Under the pieces are notes generated by a model. The model searched no databases. It saw only the letters and a program-made list of their open reading frames with translations, and was not told the DNA's origin. 64,000 nt of DNA from NCBI RefSeq assembly GCF_022180385.2, contig NZ_BQME02000002.1, positions 1-64,000 on the forward strand. Reading direction: 5' to 3'. Of this stretch, positions 18,137 through 26,711 are shown piece after piece (position 1 is the stretch's first letter; every line of letters begins with the position of its first letter). Position numbers and translations under genes: made by a program. This DNA comes from Paenibacillus sp. L3-i20. GTDB taxonomy: Bacteria > Bacillota > Bacilli > Paenibacillales > Paenibacillaceae.

Positions 18137-18835
18137 ATGGGATTTTTTACAGCTATCGCTTTGTTTATTAAGCAGTTGACATTGCTCGTTTCATATGTGA
18201 AAAATAATGCCTTTCCTCAACCGCTTAAGGAAGAGGAAGAAACGAAGCATCTAGCTCTAATGGCCGATGGCAATGCGCATTCACGAAATCTGTTGATCGA
18301 GCACAACCTTCGGTTGGTCGCTCATATTGTTAAGAAGTTCGATAACACTGGTGAAGACTTGGAAGATCTTATCAGCATCGGCACTATCGGTCTGATTAAA
18401 GCGATCGAGAGCTTCCAAACGGGCAAAGGAACGAAACTTGCGACATTTGCTGCTCGGTGTATTGAAAACGAAATACTTATGCATCTTAGATCTTTAAAGA
18501 AAACCCGCAAGGACGTTTCTCTGCATGACCCGATTGGTACGGACAAAGAAGGAAATGAAATTACTTTGATCGATATACTGGGAACAGAATCGGATGACGT
18601 CGCGGATAAGGTACAGCTAAAGATCGAGAAGAGCAAGATTTATAAGAACCTAGACATACTAGATGACCGAGAAAAGGAAGTTGTTATTGGGCGATTTGGA
18701 CTTGTGCATGGTGGCGACGAACGAACACAGCGAGAAATTGCGAAGGAACTTGGCATAAGCCGAAGTTATGTGTCGCGGATAGAGAAGCGGGCTTTGATGA
18801 AGCTTTATCATGAGTTTTATAAGGTGAAGCGTTAA
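18137..18835 (+). CDS. sigK: RNA polymerase sporulation sigma factor SigK (pro-sigma-K)
   Basis: A 232-residue late mother-cell sigma factor. The hydrophobic N-terminus ([29 protein letters not shown]) is the pro-sequence cleaved in Bacillus by SpoIVFB. Region 2 ([34 protein letters not shown]) and region 4 ([23 protein letters not shown], about 203-225) are complete. The gene is continuous: there is no skin element between the halves corresponding to spoIVCB and spoIIIC of Bacillus subtilis. GGGGGTG lies upstream of the ATG. A terminator follows directly, so it is monocistronic. Confidence 0.95.
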   Translation: MGFFTAIALFIKQLTLLVSYVKNNAFPQPLKEEEETKHLALMADGNAHSRNLLIEHNLRLVAHIVKKFDNTGEDLEDLISIGTIGLIKAIESFQTGKGTKLATFAARCIENEILMHLRSLKKTRKDVSLHDPIGTDKEGNEITLIDILGTESDDVADKVQLKIEKSKIYKNLDILDDREKEVVIGRFGLVHGGDERTQREIAKELGISRSYVSRIEKRALMKLYHEFYKVKR

Positions 18836-18848
18836 ACGCTGTGAACCA

Positions 18849-18878
18849 GGACTGCTCTTTTTGAGCAGTCTATTTTTC
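18849..18878 (+). terminator. Terminator after sigK
   Basis: The stem GACTGCTC / GAGCAGTC has a TTTTT loop and is followed by TATTTTTCT. A close relative of this hairpin recurs at 20564. Confidence 0.85.
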
Positions 18879-19183
18879 TATTTAGAAGGTAAATAGTTCA
18901 CAATTCCTTTGATATCTCTGTTAAAATTTATTTAATCTATGAGTAAAATGTGAATTTCCATCTCGTTCTCACTATGATAAGTGATACATTCATCATATGG
19001 TTAACAGATCCAGTCCTGTGTCTTTGACTATTAAAAGTCTTGTCTAAGAGCTTATTAAGTTGTTGCTACATAGCTTTCAAAATCCTGATACATTTGTAAA
19101 TCACAATGTAACCTCTCCTTCTGACTATGATAAATCCGATTTAAAAAGTAAATGGGGAAATTAGATTATAGGGGGATTGTCAA
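18879..19183. other. Intergenic region with no recognised gene
   Basis: About 300 bp of AT-rich sequence. No ORF with a ribosome binding site, structured element or clear promoter was identified. It presumably carries the promoter of the gene at 19184. Confidence 0.5.
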
Positions 19184-19768
19184 ATGTCATTAAAAAAGAA
19201 AAGTACAATTATTTCACTGGTCTTAGCTGCTTTAATCCTTGCAGCAGCTTCTTATTATTATTTTGCTATTTATAATTCTGTTCATGCTGTATCTGTAGCA
19301 GCAAGTTATAAAGGATATCCAACGGCACAAGCATTATTCTCAGACGCTGAATTAGTTGTAATTGGAAGTCCGATTAAAGACTTTGAGGATCGTGAGGTAC
19401 TTTTGAAAGAGCATTCTAATGGTGTTCTTGTATATATTGTCACTTCTACAGAGATTAAGGTTGAAAAGGTATTGAAAGGGCCGGAAGGGGATGTGATTAA
19501 TCTTAAAGTAATTGAACCTATCGGTGAAAGACAGACTTTAAAAGGTAAAGAAAGAATCGCAATTGAAGGGTATACTGCTATGAAAAAAGGTAGCAAATAC
19601 TTAATCTTTTTGAGTAAAAATACCTTTGGTCAATATAGTGTCATTAATATGCAAGCAGGTAAATTTAATATTGATAATACTGATCCAGATGACCCTTCTG
19701 GAATAACTTCGATTAAGCAAAGGATTTTCACAGAACTTAAAACGAAATTCCCGGAGGAATTAAAATGA
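19184..19768 (+). CDS. Hypothetical membrane-anchored or exported protein
   Basis: A 194-residue protein with a lysine-rich start (MSLKKK) and one hydrophobic segment (about 8-32) that could be a signal anchor. The rest is a beta-rich extracytoplasmic domain (AELVVIGSPIKDF, TSTEIKVEKVLKGPEGDVINLKV, MKKGSKYLIFLSKN). The layout resembles OB-like domains of small secreted Bacillales proteins. No catalytic residues are recognisable. GGGGGATTGTCAA precedes the ATG. Function unknown. Confidence 0.7.
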   Translation: MSLKKKSTIISLVLAALILAAASYYYFAIYNSVHAVSVAASYKGYPTAQALFSDAELVVIGSPIKDFEDREVLLKEHSNGVLVYIVTSTEIKVEKVLKGPEGDVINLKVIEPIGERQTLKGKERIAIEGYTAMKKGSKYLIFLSKNTFGQYSVINMQAGKFNIDNTDPDDPSGITSIKQRIFTELKTKFPEELK

Positions 19769-19924
19769 GGTAGAGTTGAACTGGACGAGACAATTGAAGA
19801 TGCAATCGTAAGAGAAATTGAACCAGTTCGTGAGAACTTTATGTCAGTTGTTCATAAAGGATATTCTGAGTCAGGAAGCTACAAAGGTCTAAAAAGTAAT
19901 ATAGCTTATAAGGAGGAACGAGGG
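19769..19924 (+). pseudogene. Nudix hydrolase remnant
   Basis: Directly after the previous stop, the frame reads GRVELDETIEDAIVREIE and then departs from the family. This matches the first two thirds of the Nudix box G-x5-E-x7-R-E-U exactly, but the following EE is replaced by PV and there is no N- or C-terminal domain. The frame stays open into the phosphatase gene at 19925. It is a decayed fragment, probably left by a deletion. Confidence 0.5.
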
Positions 19925-20470
19925 ATGAAAAATATTTATGTTGTTCGGCATTGTATGGCAGAAGGACAAGCTTCAGATGCTCAACTAACCGCGATTGGTG
20001 TTGAACAAGCGGAAAAACTTACTGAAATTCTCGCAGACAAAGATATAGATTATATTATCTCAAGTCCTTATGAAAGGGCTTACCGTACTATAAAACCGCT
20101 ATCCGATAAAATAGCTGTTGAAATCGCCTTGGAGGAAAGATTGACTGAACGGGTGCTGTCAGCGAAGAACCAACCTGACTGGTGTGATATGCTTCGTCAG
20201 ACATACGATGACTTGGACATATGATATGAAGGTGAAGAGTCCAGTAACACAGCTATGAGCCGTGTCATTAGTGTAATCATGAAAGTTCTGGATAGTGAGA
20301 AACAAAACATTGTATTAGTTTCACATGGAAACCTGATATCACTGCTACTTAAGCATTTTGATGACCGCATTGGGTTTAAGGAGTGGGAATCTTTAACTAA
20401 TCCCGATGTATTTCATCTTACCTTTTCAACAGAAGAAAAGCCCAACATTCATCGAATATGGGCAGAGTGA
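19925..20470 (+). pseudogene. Histidine phosphatase (phosphoglycerate mutase-like), interrupted by in-frame TGA
   Basis: ATG 19925 follows AAGGAGGAACGAGGG. The chain has VVRHCMAEGQ (the RHG-type catalytic histidine region with C for G), SSPYERAYRT (about 50-60) and later VSHGN (second catalytic histidine). A TGA at 20222 splits it in the same frame: residues before end TYDDLDI, and those after continue YEGEESSNTAMSRV. This is the conserved family stretch in which a cysteine is usual at the TGA position. The full-length product would be about 181 residues. Most likely a recent nonsense mutation; a sequencing error or readthrough is possible. Confidence 0.7.
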
Positions 20471-20563
20471 ATTTATATTAGTGAAAACATATTATCCGGA
20501 TACGTACATGTTTGTTGTCACTATCTACTTGACGAGGTGCAGTTCACTTTCTCGATAGCCAGA

Positions 20564-20580
20564 CTGCTCTTTTTGAGCAG
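20564..20580. other. Hairpin resembling the sigK terminator
   Basis: CTGCTC-TTTTT-GAGCAG within the context CCAGACTGCTC repeats the hairpin at 18849 almost exactly but lacks a U-tract on either strand. It sits between the convergent phosphatase remnant and the RNase J gene. Confidence 0.45.
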
Positions 20581-20603
20581 CACTTAGCTTGACAATCCGT
20601 CAC

Positions 20604-22286
20604 TTAAACTTCAATAATAATGGGAAGAATCATTGGTCTTCGCTTTGTTTTGGCATATACAAATTTACTTACTGTTTCTTTGGTTTTATGTTTTAGAGCA
20701 GACCATTTCCCATCATTTCCATTCTCCTGTAGTTCTGCAATCGTTTTGACCACTAATCGACTGACTTCCTTTAAGAGCGCTTCTGATTCCCTAACGTGAA
20801 CGAAACCACGGCTTATAATATCGGGGCCAGAAAGAATGGTGCCTTCAACCCGGCTAAGAGTAATAACGACCACAAGAATACCATCCTCTGCAAGATGCTT
20901 TCGATCACGCAAAACGACGGTTCCGATATCACCGATTCCAAGTCCATCGACAAGTGTATTTCCTGCTGTTACTTTACGATTCTGCTCTACACACCCATTC
21001 TCTATATCGAGAATATCACCGTTATTCAAAATGTAGATATTGTTACTCTCGACGCCTACGGATTGGGCTAATTGCCGATGTTGGTAAAGCATTCGGTATT
21101 CTCCGTGGATAGGAATAAAGAACTTTGGTTTCATTAGCGTAATCATAAGCTTAAGTTCTTCTTGGCTGCCGTGACCAGATACATGCATGCCTGAAGCAAC
21201 ACCTGAGCCATGAACGACGTTTGCTCCAAGCAAATAGAGATGATCCAGCATATTCGCAACATTTCTTTCATTACCTGGAATCGGAGAGGATGCCAAAATG
21301 ACCGTATCTCCAGCTATTATTTCGGTATGTGGATAGGTCGAGCTTGCTAGGCGGGATAATGCAGCCATCGGTTCTCCTTGGCTTCCTGTACATAAGATAG
21401 CTACCTGCTCTCGTGGAAGTGCATTGGCTTCCTTCGCTTCGATTAACATGCCATCAGGTATATTTATATAGCCTAGCTCCAATGCGATCATAACTACGTT
21501 GACCATGCTTCTACCGAGTAATAGCAACTTACGGTTTGTGAGGATAGCAGCATCTACAACTTGCTGTAAACGATTAATATTGGATGCAAAGGTCGACAAG
21601 AAAATTTTATTTTGAGCTTTCTGAAAGGCTTCCTCAATTCGTTCTCCGACTAGCCTCTCCGAGGGGGTGAATCCTGGTCGCTCAGCATTCGTACTTTCGG
21701 ATAATAAAGCAAGAACACCTTTTTCACCAATGCTCGCCATTCTATGTATATCAGGAAATTGTTTGTTAGAAGGCGAGAGGTCAAATTTAAAATCTCCGGT
21801 GTGAACTACAGTACCTTCTGGCGTATCAAACACAATACCAACACAATCGGGTATGCTATGGTTTGTTCGGAAAAAGGAAAGCTTCAGGTTTCCTAACGCG
21901 ATGTTGGAGTCTGATTGAATTTCATGAAGAGCTGTTTCTCTGAGACGGTGCTCTTTCAGTTTTCCTTTAATTAAGCCCAGAGTCAAACGAGTTCCATATA
22001 CAGGAATATTTAGTTGTCTCAAAAAATAAGGAATGCCGCCAATGTGGTCCTCGTGGCCATGGGTGATAACTAAAGCGCGAACCTTATCTTTATTTTCTAA
22101 TAGATAGGAAATGTCGGGCAGAATTAAATCAATCCCTAACAAACTCTCGTCAGGAAACTTGGAACCGCAATCAATGACGACAATATCGTTATCATATTGA
22201 ATGACATACATATTTTTGCCGATTTCATAAACACCGCCAAGGGCGAAGATGGAAAGCCTATTGTTTTCAGTATGTTTTGTTTGCAT
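20604..22286 (-). CDS. Ribonuclease J
   Basis: A 560-residue metallo-beta-lactamase/beta-CASP nuclease, of normal length for RNase J (about 555). Metal-binding motif HGHEDHIGG (about residues 75-83), downstream HSIPD and HTGDFKFD, beta-CASP motifs LLSESTNAERPG and SGHGSQEEL, HGEYRML, and a C-terminal domain ending in RPMILPIIIEV. RNase J acts on mRNA as a 5' exonuclease and endonuclease. CCGGAGGAAAACGG precedes the ATG. It is not beside rpoY/ykzG, so this may be the J2-type or an extra paralogue. Paralogue identity is not resolved. Confidence 0.9.
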   Translation of the reverse strand: MQTKHTENNRLSIFALGGVYEIGKNMYVIQYDNDIVVIDCGSKFPDESLLGIDLILPDISYLLENKDKVRALVITHGHEDHIGGIPYFLRQLNIPVYGTRLTLGLIKGKLKEHRLRETALHEIQSDSNIALGNLKLSFFRTNHSIPDCVGIVFDTPEGTVVHTGDFKFDLSPSNKQFPDIHRMASIGEKGVLALLSESTNAERPGFTPSERLVGERIEEAFQKAQNKIFLSTFASNINRLQQVVDAAILTNRKLLLLGRSMVNVVMIALELGYINIPDGMLIEAKEANALPREQVAILCTGSQGEPMAALSRLASSTYPHTEIIAGDTVILASSPIPGNERNVANMLDHLYLLGANVVHGSGVASGMHVSGHGSQEELKLMITLMKPKFFIPIHGEYRMLYQHRQLAQSVGVESNNIYILNNGDILDIENGCVEQNRKVTAGNTLVDGLGIGDIGTVVLRDRKHLAEDGILVVVITLSRVEGTILSGPDIISRGFVHVRESEALLKEVSRLVVKTIAELQENGNDGKWSALKHKTKETVSKFVYAKTKRRPMILPIIIEV

Positions 22287-22334
22287 CCGTTTTCCTCCGG
22301 TTTAACCATGTACTAAATGGCTTAAATGATTTAA

Positions 22335-22370
22335 AAATACACCCTGTATGGCTTATATACAGGGTGTATT
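22335..22370 (-). terminator. Terminator of the Gln-rich gene (minus strand)
   Basis: ATACACCCTGTAT pairs with ATACAGGGTGTAT. On the minus strand it is followed by TTTTTAAAT. It lies between the 22479-22829 gene and the RNase J start. Confidence 0.8.
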
Positions 22371-22478
22371 ACTTTTGTGAAGACATTTTGATATGGGTTA
22401 TCTTGTACCATAGCCGTAATGATATACGTATAGTACTCAGCGATGGAACGAGTTCAGCATGGTTTTTACATCTAGAAA

Positions 22479-22829
22479 TTAATGTGAATAGTAGTTTGGT
22501 CCCGGTGGTTGCTGACTATTCGTATTTGAATATGCATGTAACTGTGAGTTAGTTGTTTGCGAATGAGAAACTTGATTGCAAATACTGGAGATTTGTTGTA
22601 ATTGTTGAAGTGCCGTTTGATGACCTTGTAAGGCTGTTTGAATAATTTGCGCTGCTTGATGCTCGCGTTGAGCGATTTGCTCAAGTAATTTGGCATTATT
22701 TAGTTCCTGATTTAATAACTGTTGATATTGGCCTGATGCTTGTTGCGTTTGATTCACCAACTGTTGGATGATTTGTTCAGCGTGGGCTAGCTGTTGCGAA
22801 GTCTGATTGTTAGGTGAAAATTGATTCAT
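22479..22829 (-). CDS. Small glutamine-rich hypothetical protein
   Basis: A 116-residue protein. About a quarter of the residues are Gln, concentrated in a helical/coiled-coil stretch (residues about 12-80, for example AHAEQIIQQLVNQTQQASGQ). A Ser/Asn/Tyr-rich tail ends PPGPNYYSH. No signal peptide. CAGGAGGTATTTCAA precedes the ATG, and a dedicated terminator follows. Composition is reminiscent of small spore- or coat-associated proteins of Bacillales, but that is a guess. Confidence 0.7.
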   Translation of the reverse strand: MNQFSPNNQTSQQLAHAEQIIQQLVNQTQQASGQYQQLLNQELNNAKLLEQIAQREHQAAQIIQTALQGHQTALQQLQQISSICNQVSHSQTTNSQLHAYSNTNSQQPPGPNYYSH

Positions 22830-22968
22830 TTGAAATACCTCCTGATTGTTGTTTTAACGTTTCCGACTGGTTTATATTGTCTCAATTCGTTTAAGATATA
22901 CATTTATTTTTGACGGAATAATCTAAGTGCGACATCTCAACCATAAAAACTTTATGTACATTTTTTCT

Positions 22969-23118
22969 ATGACTAGATTCAAATCAGATGAAAGCATACA
23001 ATCTATAATAAGTTGTCAAAAGGGATCAGACAGTTTGAAAACCATTGCAAAATCCATAGGGCTTCATCATTCTGTCTATCTTCAATTGAGAGTTCAATGT
23101 ACATCAACAAGAGTTTAA
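22969..23118 (+). pseudogene. IS3-family OrfA fragment
   Basis: The frame MTRFKSDESIQSIISCQKG followed by SDSLKTIAKSIGLHHSV matches the N-terminal helix-turn-helix of IS3-group OrfA proteins (K-x-V-x-x-Y-x-x-G-x-x-S-x-x-x-I-A-K-x-x-G). It breaks off after about 40 residues where the family continues to the Trp-containing recognition helix. No OrfB follows. It is a relic on the left side of the transporter locus. Confidence 0.55.
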
Positions 23119-23184
23119 TTAGCTCTCTGTACAATTAAAAGAATGGCTTAAAATACATTTGAAAATCGAATACCGAACTAAAGG

Positions 23185-23213
23185 TTGACCTTTAGGTAGT
23201 ACCGTACTATAAT
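23185..23213 (+). promoter_or_regulatory. Sigma-A promoter of the sodium-dependent transporter
   Basis: TTGACC, a 17-bp spacer, then TATAAT, which is close to consensus. It is expected to start transcription near 23220, at the beginning of the T-box-like leader. Confidence 0.75.
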
Positions 23214-23219
23214 TCCGTT

Positions 23220-23384
23220 TATCATAACAACTATCGAATGTGCGACGAGAAGAACTTTATTTAACCGGTTTCCCTGGTAATAGAGAATTAGTGGTTGATG
23301 GAAATAAGTATCGTTTCCAACTAAGGTGGTACATCGTGTATAGCCGCGTCACTATCGTTAAAGATAGAGATGTGGCTTTTTTTG
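23220..23384 (+). promoter_or_regulatory. T-box-like leader with terminator
   Basis: The T-box-like sequence AACTAAGGTGGTACATCGTG (23319-23338) resembles the antiterminator consensus (AA-N-GGTGG-N-ACCGCG). It is followed directly by a terminator (GCCGCGTCACTATC with GATAGAGATGTGGC, then seven T). TGGT would pair with a tRNA acceptor end having A at position 73. T-boxes controlling NSS-family amino-acid transporters are known in Firmicutes. At about 165 nt the leader is short, and the stem I specifier codon could not be assigned. Confidence 0.55.
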
Positions 23385-23439
23385 TGCTTTAAATTGCGAT
23401 CTAGAGAAGCCAGAACTAAAGCAGATTGGATGGTATCAC

Positions 23440-24801
23440 ATGAAAAAAACTGAGCAATGGTCATCGAAGATTGGATTCATTTTATCGGCAGCGGGATCTG
23501 CTATTGGGGTAGGCGCAATATGGAAGCTCCCTTATGTTACGGGAATAAGCGGGGGAGGCGCATTTTTTCTCCTATTTATATTATTTACGTTGTTTATGGG
23601 TTTTCCTTTGTTATTAGCGGAGTTTATTATAGGCAGAAGCACGCAGAAGGAAGCTATTAGCGCTTATCGTAGCTTAGCCCCGAATACTCAATGGCATTGG
23701 ATTGGTAAGTTAGGAGTATTCACTTGTTTTCTTCTATTGTCTTTTTACAGTGTAATTGGCGGTTGGATTGTTATCTATTTTGTAAAAGGGATGTTTGGCG
23801 GAATTATTAGCAAGGGAGCAGATTATGGTGCTGTCTTTAACGAGACGATTGCCAATCCTTTCTTAGTTATTGCAGCACAGTTTATATTTTTGGTAATTAC
23901 CGTTTTAGTTGTTGCAAAAGGAATTCAAAATGGTATTGAAAAAGCTAGTAAAATAATGATGCCGATTTTATTTATACTATTTATTGTGTTGATCATTCGC
24001 TCACTTACACTCGATAACGCAATTGAAGGTGTAATATTCTTTTTAGCACCAAACTTTTCGGAAATTACTTCTCAAAGTATATTGTTCGCGATGGGTCAAG
24101 CATTCTTCTCCTTAAGCGTGGGCGTATCGGTCATGGTTACGTATAGTTCATATTTATCAAAAAAGGAAAGTTTAATTCAACCGGCCATTTCAATTGTATC
24201 AATGAATGTTGTGATAGCACTATTAGCAGGTTTAGCAATTTTCCCAGCTGTGTTTGCATTAGGTTTAGAACCAGCTGAAGGTCCGGGTTTATTGTTTGTT
24301 GTATTGCCCGCTGTCTTTGACCAAATTATATTTGGAGAAGCTTTTTTATTAGGCTTTTTGGCATTATTTTTATTTGCAACATTAACTTCAGCATTTTCGA
24401 TGTTAGAAATTATTGTAGCATCTACGTTGAAAGGAAAAGAGGAGAAGAGAGCAAAAATAGCTTTCGTTATTGGTGGATTAATATTTGCTGTAGGCGTTCC
24501 TTCTGCATTGTCTTATAGCGTGCTCGATGATCTATTAATCTTCTCTAAAAGCATATTTGATTCAGCCGACTATTTAGTAAGCAATATTTTAATGCCGCTT
24601 GGTGTGTTTCTAATCTCTATTTTCGTAACATACAAAATTAAAAAAAGTACGTTACGAGAGGAATTATTGCAGCATTCACGATTAGGAGCTACTGCATTTC
24701 ATATTTGGTTTTTTATAATGAGGTTCATTATTCCGTTAGTCATCATTGTCGTATTTCTTGATATTACGGGAATATTGGATAGAATACTTGCCGTATTTTA
24801 A
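23440..24801 (+). CDS. Sodium-dependent neurotransmitter-symporter family (NSS) transporter
   Basis: A 453-residue polytopic membrane protein with the NSS/LeuT TM1 signature ([20 protein letters not shown], about residues 15-34). The helix-2 [25 protein letters not shown] region follows, with about 11-12 hydrophobic segments overall. The family imports amino acids or related compounds with sodium. The substrate is not readable; the T-box-like leader suggests an amino acid. It is AT-rich relative to the core genes and flanked by IS3 remnants on both sides, which suggests acquisition by transfer. Confidence 0.88.
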   Translation: MKKTEQWSSKIGFILSAAGSAIGVGAIWKLPYVTGISGGGAFFLLFILFTLFMGFPLLLAEFIIGRSTQKEAISAYRSLAPNTQWHWIGKLGVFTCFLLLSFYSVIGGWIVIYFVKGMFGGIISKGADYGAVFNETIANPFLVIAAQFIFLVITVLVVAKGIQNGIEKASKIMMPILFILFIVLIIRSLTLDNAIEGVIFFLAPNFSEITSQSILFAMGQAFFSLSVGVSVMVTYSSYLSKKESLIQPAISIVSMNVVIALLAGLAIFPAVFALGLEPAEGPGLLFVVLPAVFDQIIFGEAFLLGFLALFLFATLTSAFSMLEIIVASTLKGKEEKRAKIAFVIGGLIFAVGVPSALSYSVLDDLLIFSKSIFDSADYLVSNILMPLGVFLISIFVTYKIKKSTLREELLQHSRLGATAFHIWFFIMRFIIPLVIIVVFLDITGILDRILAVF

Positions 24802-24808
24802 TATAAAA

Positions 24809-25266
24809 TGAAGCTCCTTCTTTACACAGAACATGAAAACGCTAGCTCGATATAAGCTGGACTGTGATCCATAGAAGGGCACTTTTTAAAAGTGGACAAT
24901 TGTTGAGCGAATCGAACGGGAGATAGATAGCCGAGCTCTTTCTTGAGAATGCTGTGGAAGGATTCTATGCAGGCGATGTCGTAACAATTGCCTCTGCGAC
25001 TCATACTGGCTTTCATGTCGTAAGAAGCGAGTTTGCTACGATACGCTTTAGAAGCGTATTGGGTTCCGCGACCGGAGTGATGAATAAGCCTTTTGCTTGG
25101 TGATTTTGCTTCATAGGCATCCTCCAGGGTTCCTAAAACAAGACTTACTGCCTGACGCTTAAACTCTTCATTGTATCGTTGCCGTTGTTCACCCATTTGA
25201 ACATCTACTCGTTAAGTTCATAATTCAAATTCTCTTAACGAGTGTCCACTTTTTATTTTAGCTTCA
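24809..25266 (-). mobile_element. Internally deleted IS3-family element
   Basis: The ends carry inverted TGAAGCT termini (24809-24815 and 25260-25266). Between them a single minus-strand reading frame fuses the OrfA start to the OrfB end. No clear target-site duplication was seen. At about 458 bp against a normal length of about 1.2-1.5 kb, it is a deletion derivative. Confidence 0.6.
24822..25196 (-). pseudogene. IS3 transposase deletion fusion (OrfA N-terminus joined to OrfB C-terminus)
   Basis: Residues 1-23 (MGEQRQRYNEEFKRQAVSLV...) are the start of OrfA. From about residue 25 the sequence becomes the C-terminal part of the OrfB DDE domain: KRLIHHSGRGTQYAS, SMSRRGNCYDIACIESFHSILKKEL. The middle, including the first catalytic Asp, is missing. 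The second Asp in HHSDRG is changed to Gly, while the final Glu (ESFHS) remains. It cannot be an active transposase. Confidence 0.75.
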
Positions 25267-25310
25267 TAGTTATTAGAATCATTTAAGCGCAATAATACAA
25301 GTAGAATAGC

Positions 25311-26531
25311 CTAGCTTACAGATATGTTCTTCTGGCTAATAACAGCGTCATTGTATGCGGATCGAAGGGCGCTGTTGCCGAGAAGTACGATAACTAAAGC
25401 AAGAAAACCCGCTCCAATAGCTACGCCAAAGCCCATCCGTGCGCCGAATTCATCCACAACCCACCCTGCAGCGGCAGAGCCAAAAGCAACCCCAATACCT
25501 AACCCGGTAATCGCCCAAGTCATTCCTTCTGTAACCTGTGAGTGAGGAACGATTTTTTCTACCAAACCCATCGTAATGATCATAGTGGGAGCGACAGACA
25601 TACCGGCGAAAAAGACAGTTACTGATAACGCGATAATGCTTTCTACAAAAAATAGAGGAAGCATGGTCACAGTCGTAACGGCAATGCCCCAAAGAAACTG
25701 ACGATGAAGCGGCGTTCTGAGTTTAAGAGTGCCGAAAACTAACCCTGCTAAGCAAGAACCGACCGCGTAGACAGAAAGAACGACACTTGCAGCTACAGTA
25801 CTCCCATGATTTTCTGAAAAAGCTACACTGACTACTTCCACTGTGCCGAAAATGGTACCTATAGCAGCTAAAGTAAATACGAGTCCTCTCATTGAACGTA
25901 TTTGGAGTACAGCTTTATTACGGTTAGTGCTAATTGGGCGAACGACGGGTTCTGTATTTTTTTGAATAACGAATAGAGATACCCCAATTAATAAAAATAC
26001 GGATGCAAACAACGGACCGGCTTCAGGAAATAACATGACACTTAAACTGACTGAAATGATAGGGCCTATAATAAAGCTTATTTCATCAACAACAGATTCA
26101 AAAGCGAATGCGGTATGTAGTTTGGGAGATCCTTGATACAGCTCAGTCCAACGGGCACGTACCATTGCAGACATGCTTGGCATACAACCGGCGAATAAAG
26201 CGAATAAAAATAGCGTCCAATCAGGCGCTTCATATCTTGTACATAACAATAAGCCAATCATCGATAATACACTGATTATTGTAGCGGGAAGAAGGACTCG
26301 GGATTGTCCCAATCTATCGACCAAACGAGAAATTTGCGGGGCAAGCAAAGCAGTTGACAATGCAAAGGTAGCTGCAACAGCTCCAGCAAGCCAATATTGT
26401 CCACGGATCTGGGACAACATCGTAACCAGTCCTATGCTAGTCATGGAAATAGGCATTCGAGCGACTAAGCCTGCGGCGGAAAATTTCAGTGAACCAGGGG
26501 CTTTAAATATTTCACGGTAAACATTGTTCAA
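25311..26531 (-). CDS. MFS transporter (divergent from TetR regulator)
   Basis: A 406-residue, 12-helix major facilitator superfamily efflux-type permease. TTG 26531 is chosen because GAGGAGG lies 8 bp upstream; a longer frame from ATG 26564 places that Shine-Dalgarno inside the coding region. MFS motif A-like RLVDRLGQSRVL is at about 70-80. The beginning NNVYREIFKAPGSLKFSAAGLVARMP matches a known group of actinobacterial/Bacillales MFS proteins. The substrate is unknown. It is transcribed from a promoter overlapping two palindromic operators shared with the divergent TetR gene, so drug- or metabolite-induced export is likely. Confidence 0.85.
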   Translation of the reverse strand: MNNVYREIFKAPGSLKFSAAGLVARMPISMTSIGLVTMLSQIRGQYWLAGAVAATFALSTALLAPQISRLVDRLGQSRVLLPATIISVLSMIGLLLCTRYEAPDWTLFLFALFAGCMPSMSAMVRARWTELYQGSPKLHTAFAFESVVDEISFIIGPIISVSLSVMLFPEAGPLFASVFLLIGVSLFVIQKNTEPVVRPISTNRNKAVLQIRSMRGLVFTLAAIGTIFGTVEVVSVAFSENHGSTVAASVVLSVYAVGSCLAGLVFGTLKLRTPLHRQFLWGIAVTTVTMLPLFFVESIIALSVTVFFAGMSVAPTMIITMGLVEKIVPHSQVTEGMTWAITGLGIGVAFGSAAAGWVVDEFGARMGFGVAIGAGFLALVIVLLGNSALRSAYNDAVISQKNISVS

Positions 26532-26591
26532 ACGATTTAACCTCCTCAAGTTGAAGCCATTCATTCAAGTGATCATAATCGTTCAAATGAA

Positions 26592-26645
26592 TTGACATAC
26601 GAAGCGTATGCAAATACTATATTACACATACGCATCGTATGTCAA
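26592..26645. promoter_or_regulatory. Face-to-face promoters with twin TetR operators
   Basis: Operators CATACGAAGCGTATG (26596-26610) and CATACGCATCGTATG (26627-26641) are each palindromic and together form a larger inverted repeat. The plus-strand promoter is TTGACA 26592-26597 with TACTAT 26615-26620 (17-bp spacer). The minus-strand promoter is TTGACA 26645-26640 with TATAGT 26621-26616 (18-bp spacer). The -10 boxes overlap, so both genes would be repressed together. Confidence 0.85.
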
Positions 26646-26711
26646 TTTGCATTCTAGATATCTCTTGTATACACTTATCTAAAGAGAATACGTATAAAAG
26701 CAGGAGGCACT

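Noticed and set aside
20222..20224. TGA as selenocysteine codon
   Set aside because: No SECIS-like hairpin is evident directly downstream, and the family has Cys here in a non-catalytic place; a nonsense mutation is simpler.
22277..22552. 91-codon plus-strand frame over the terminator
   Set aside because: Runs through a clear minus-strand terminator and has no ribosome binding site.
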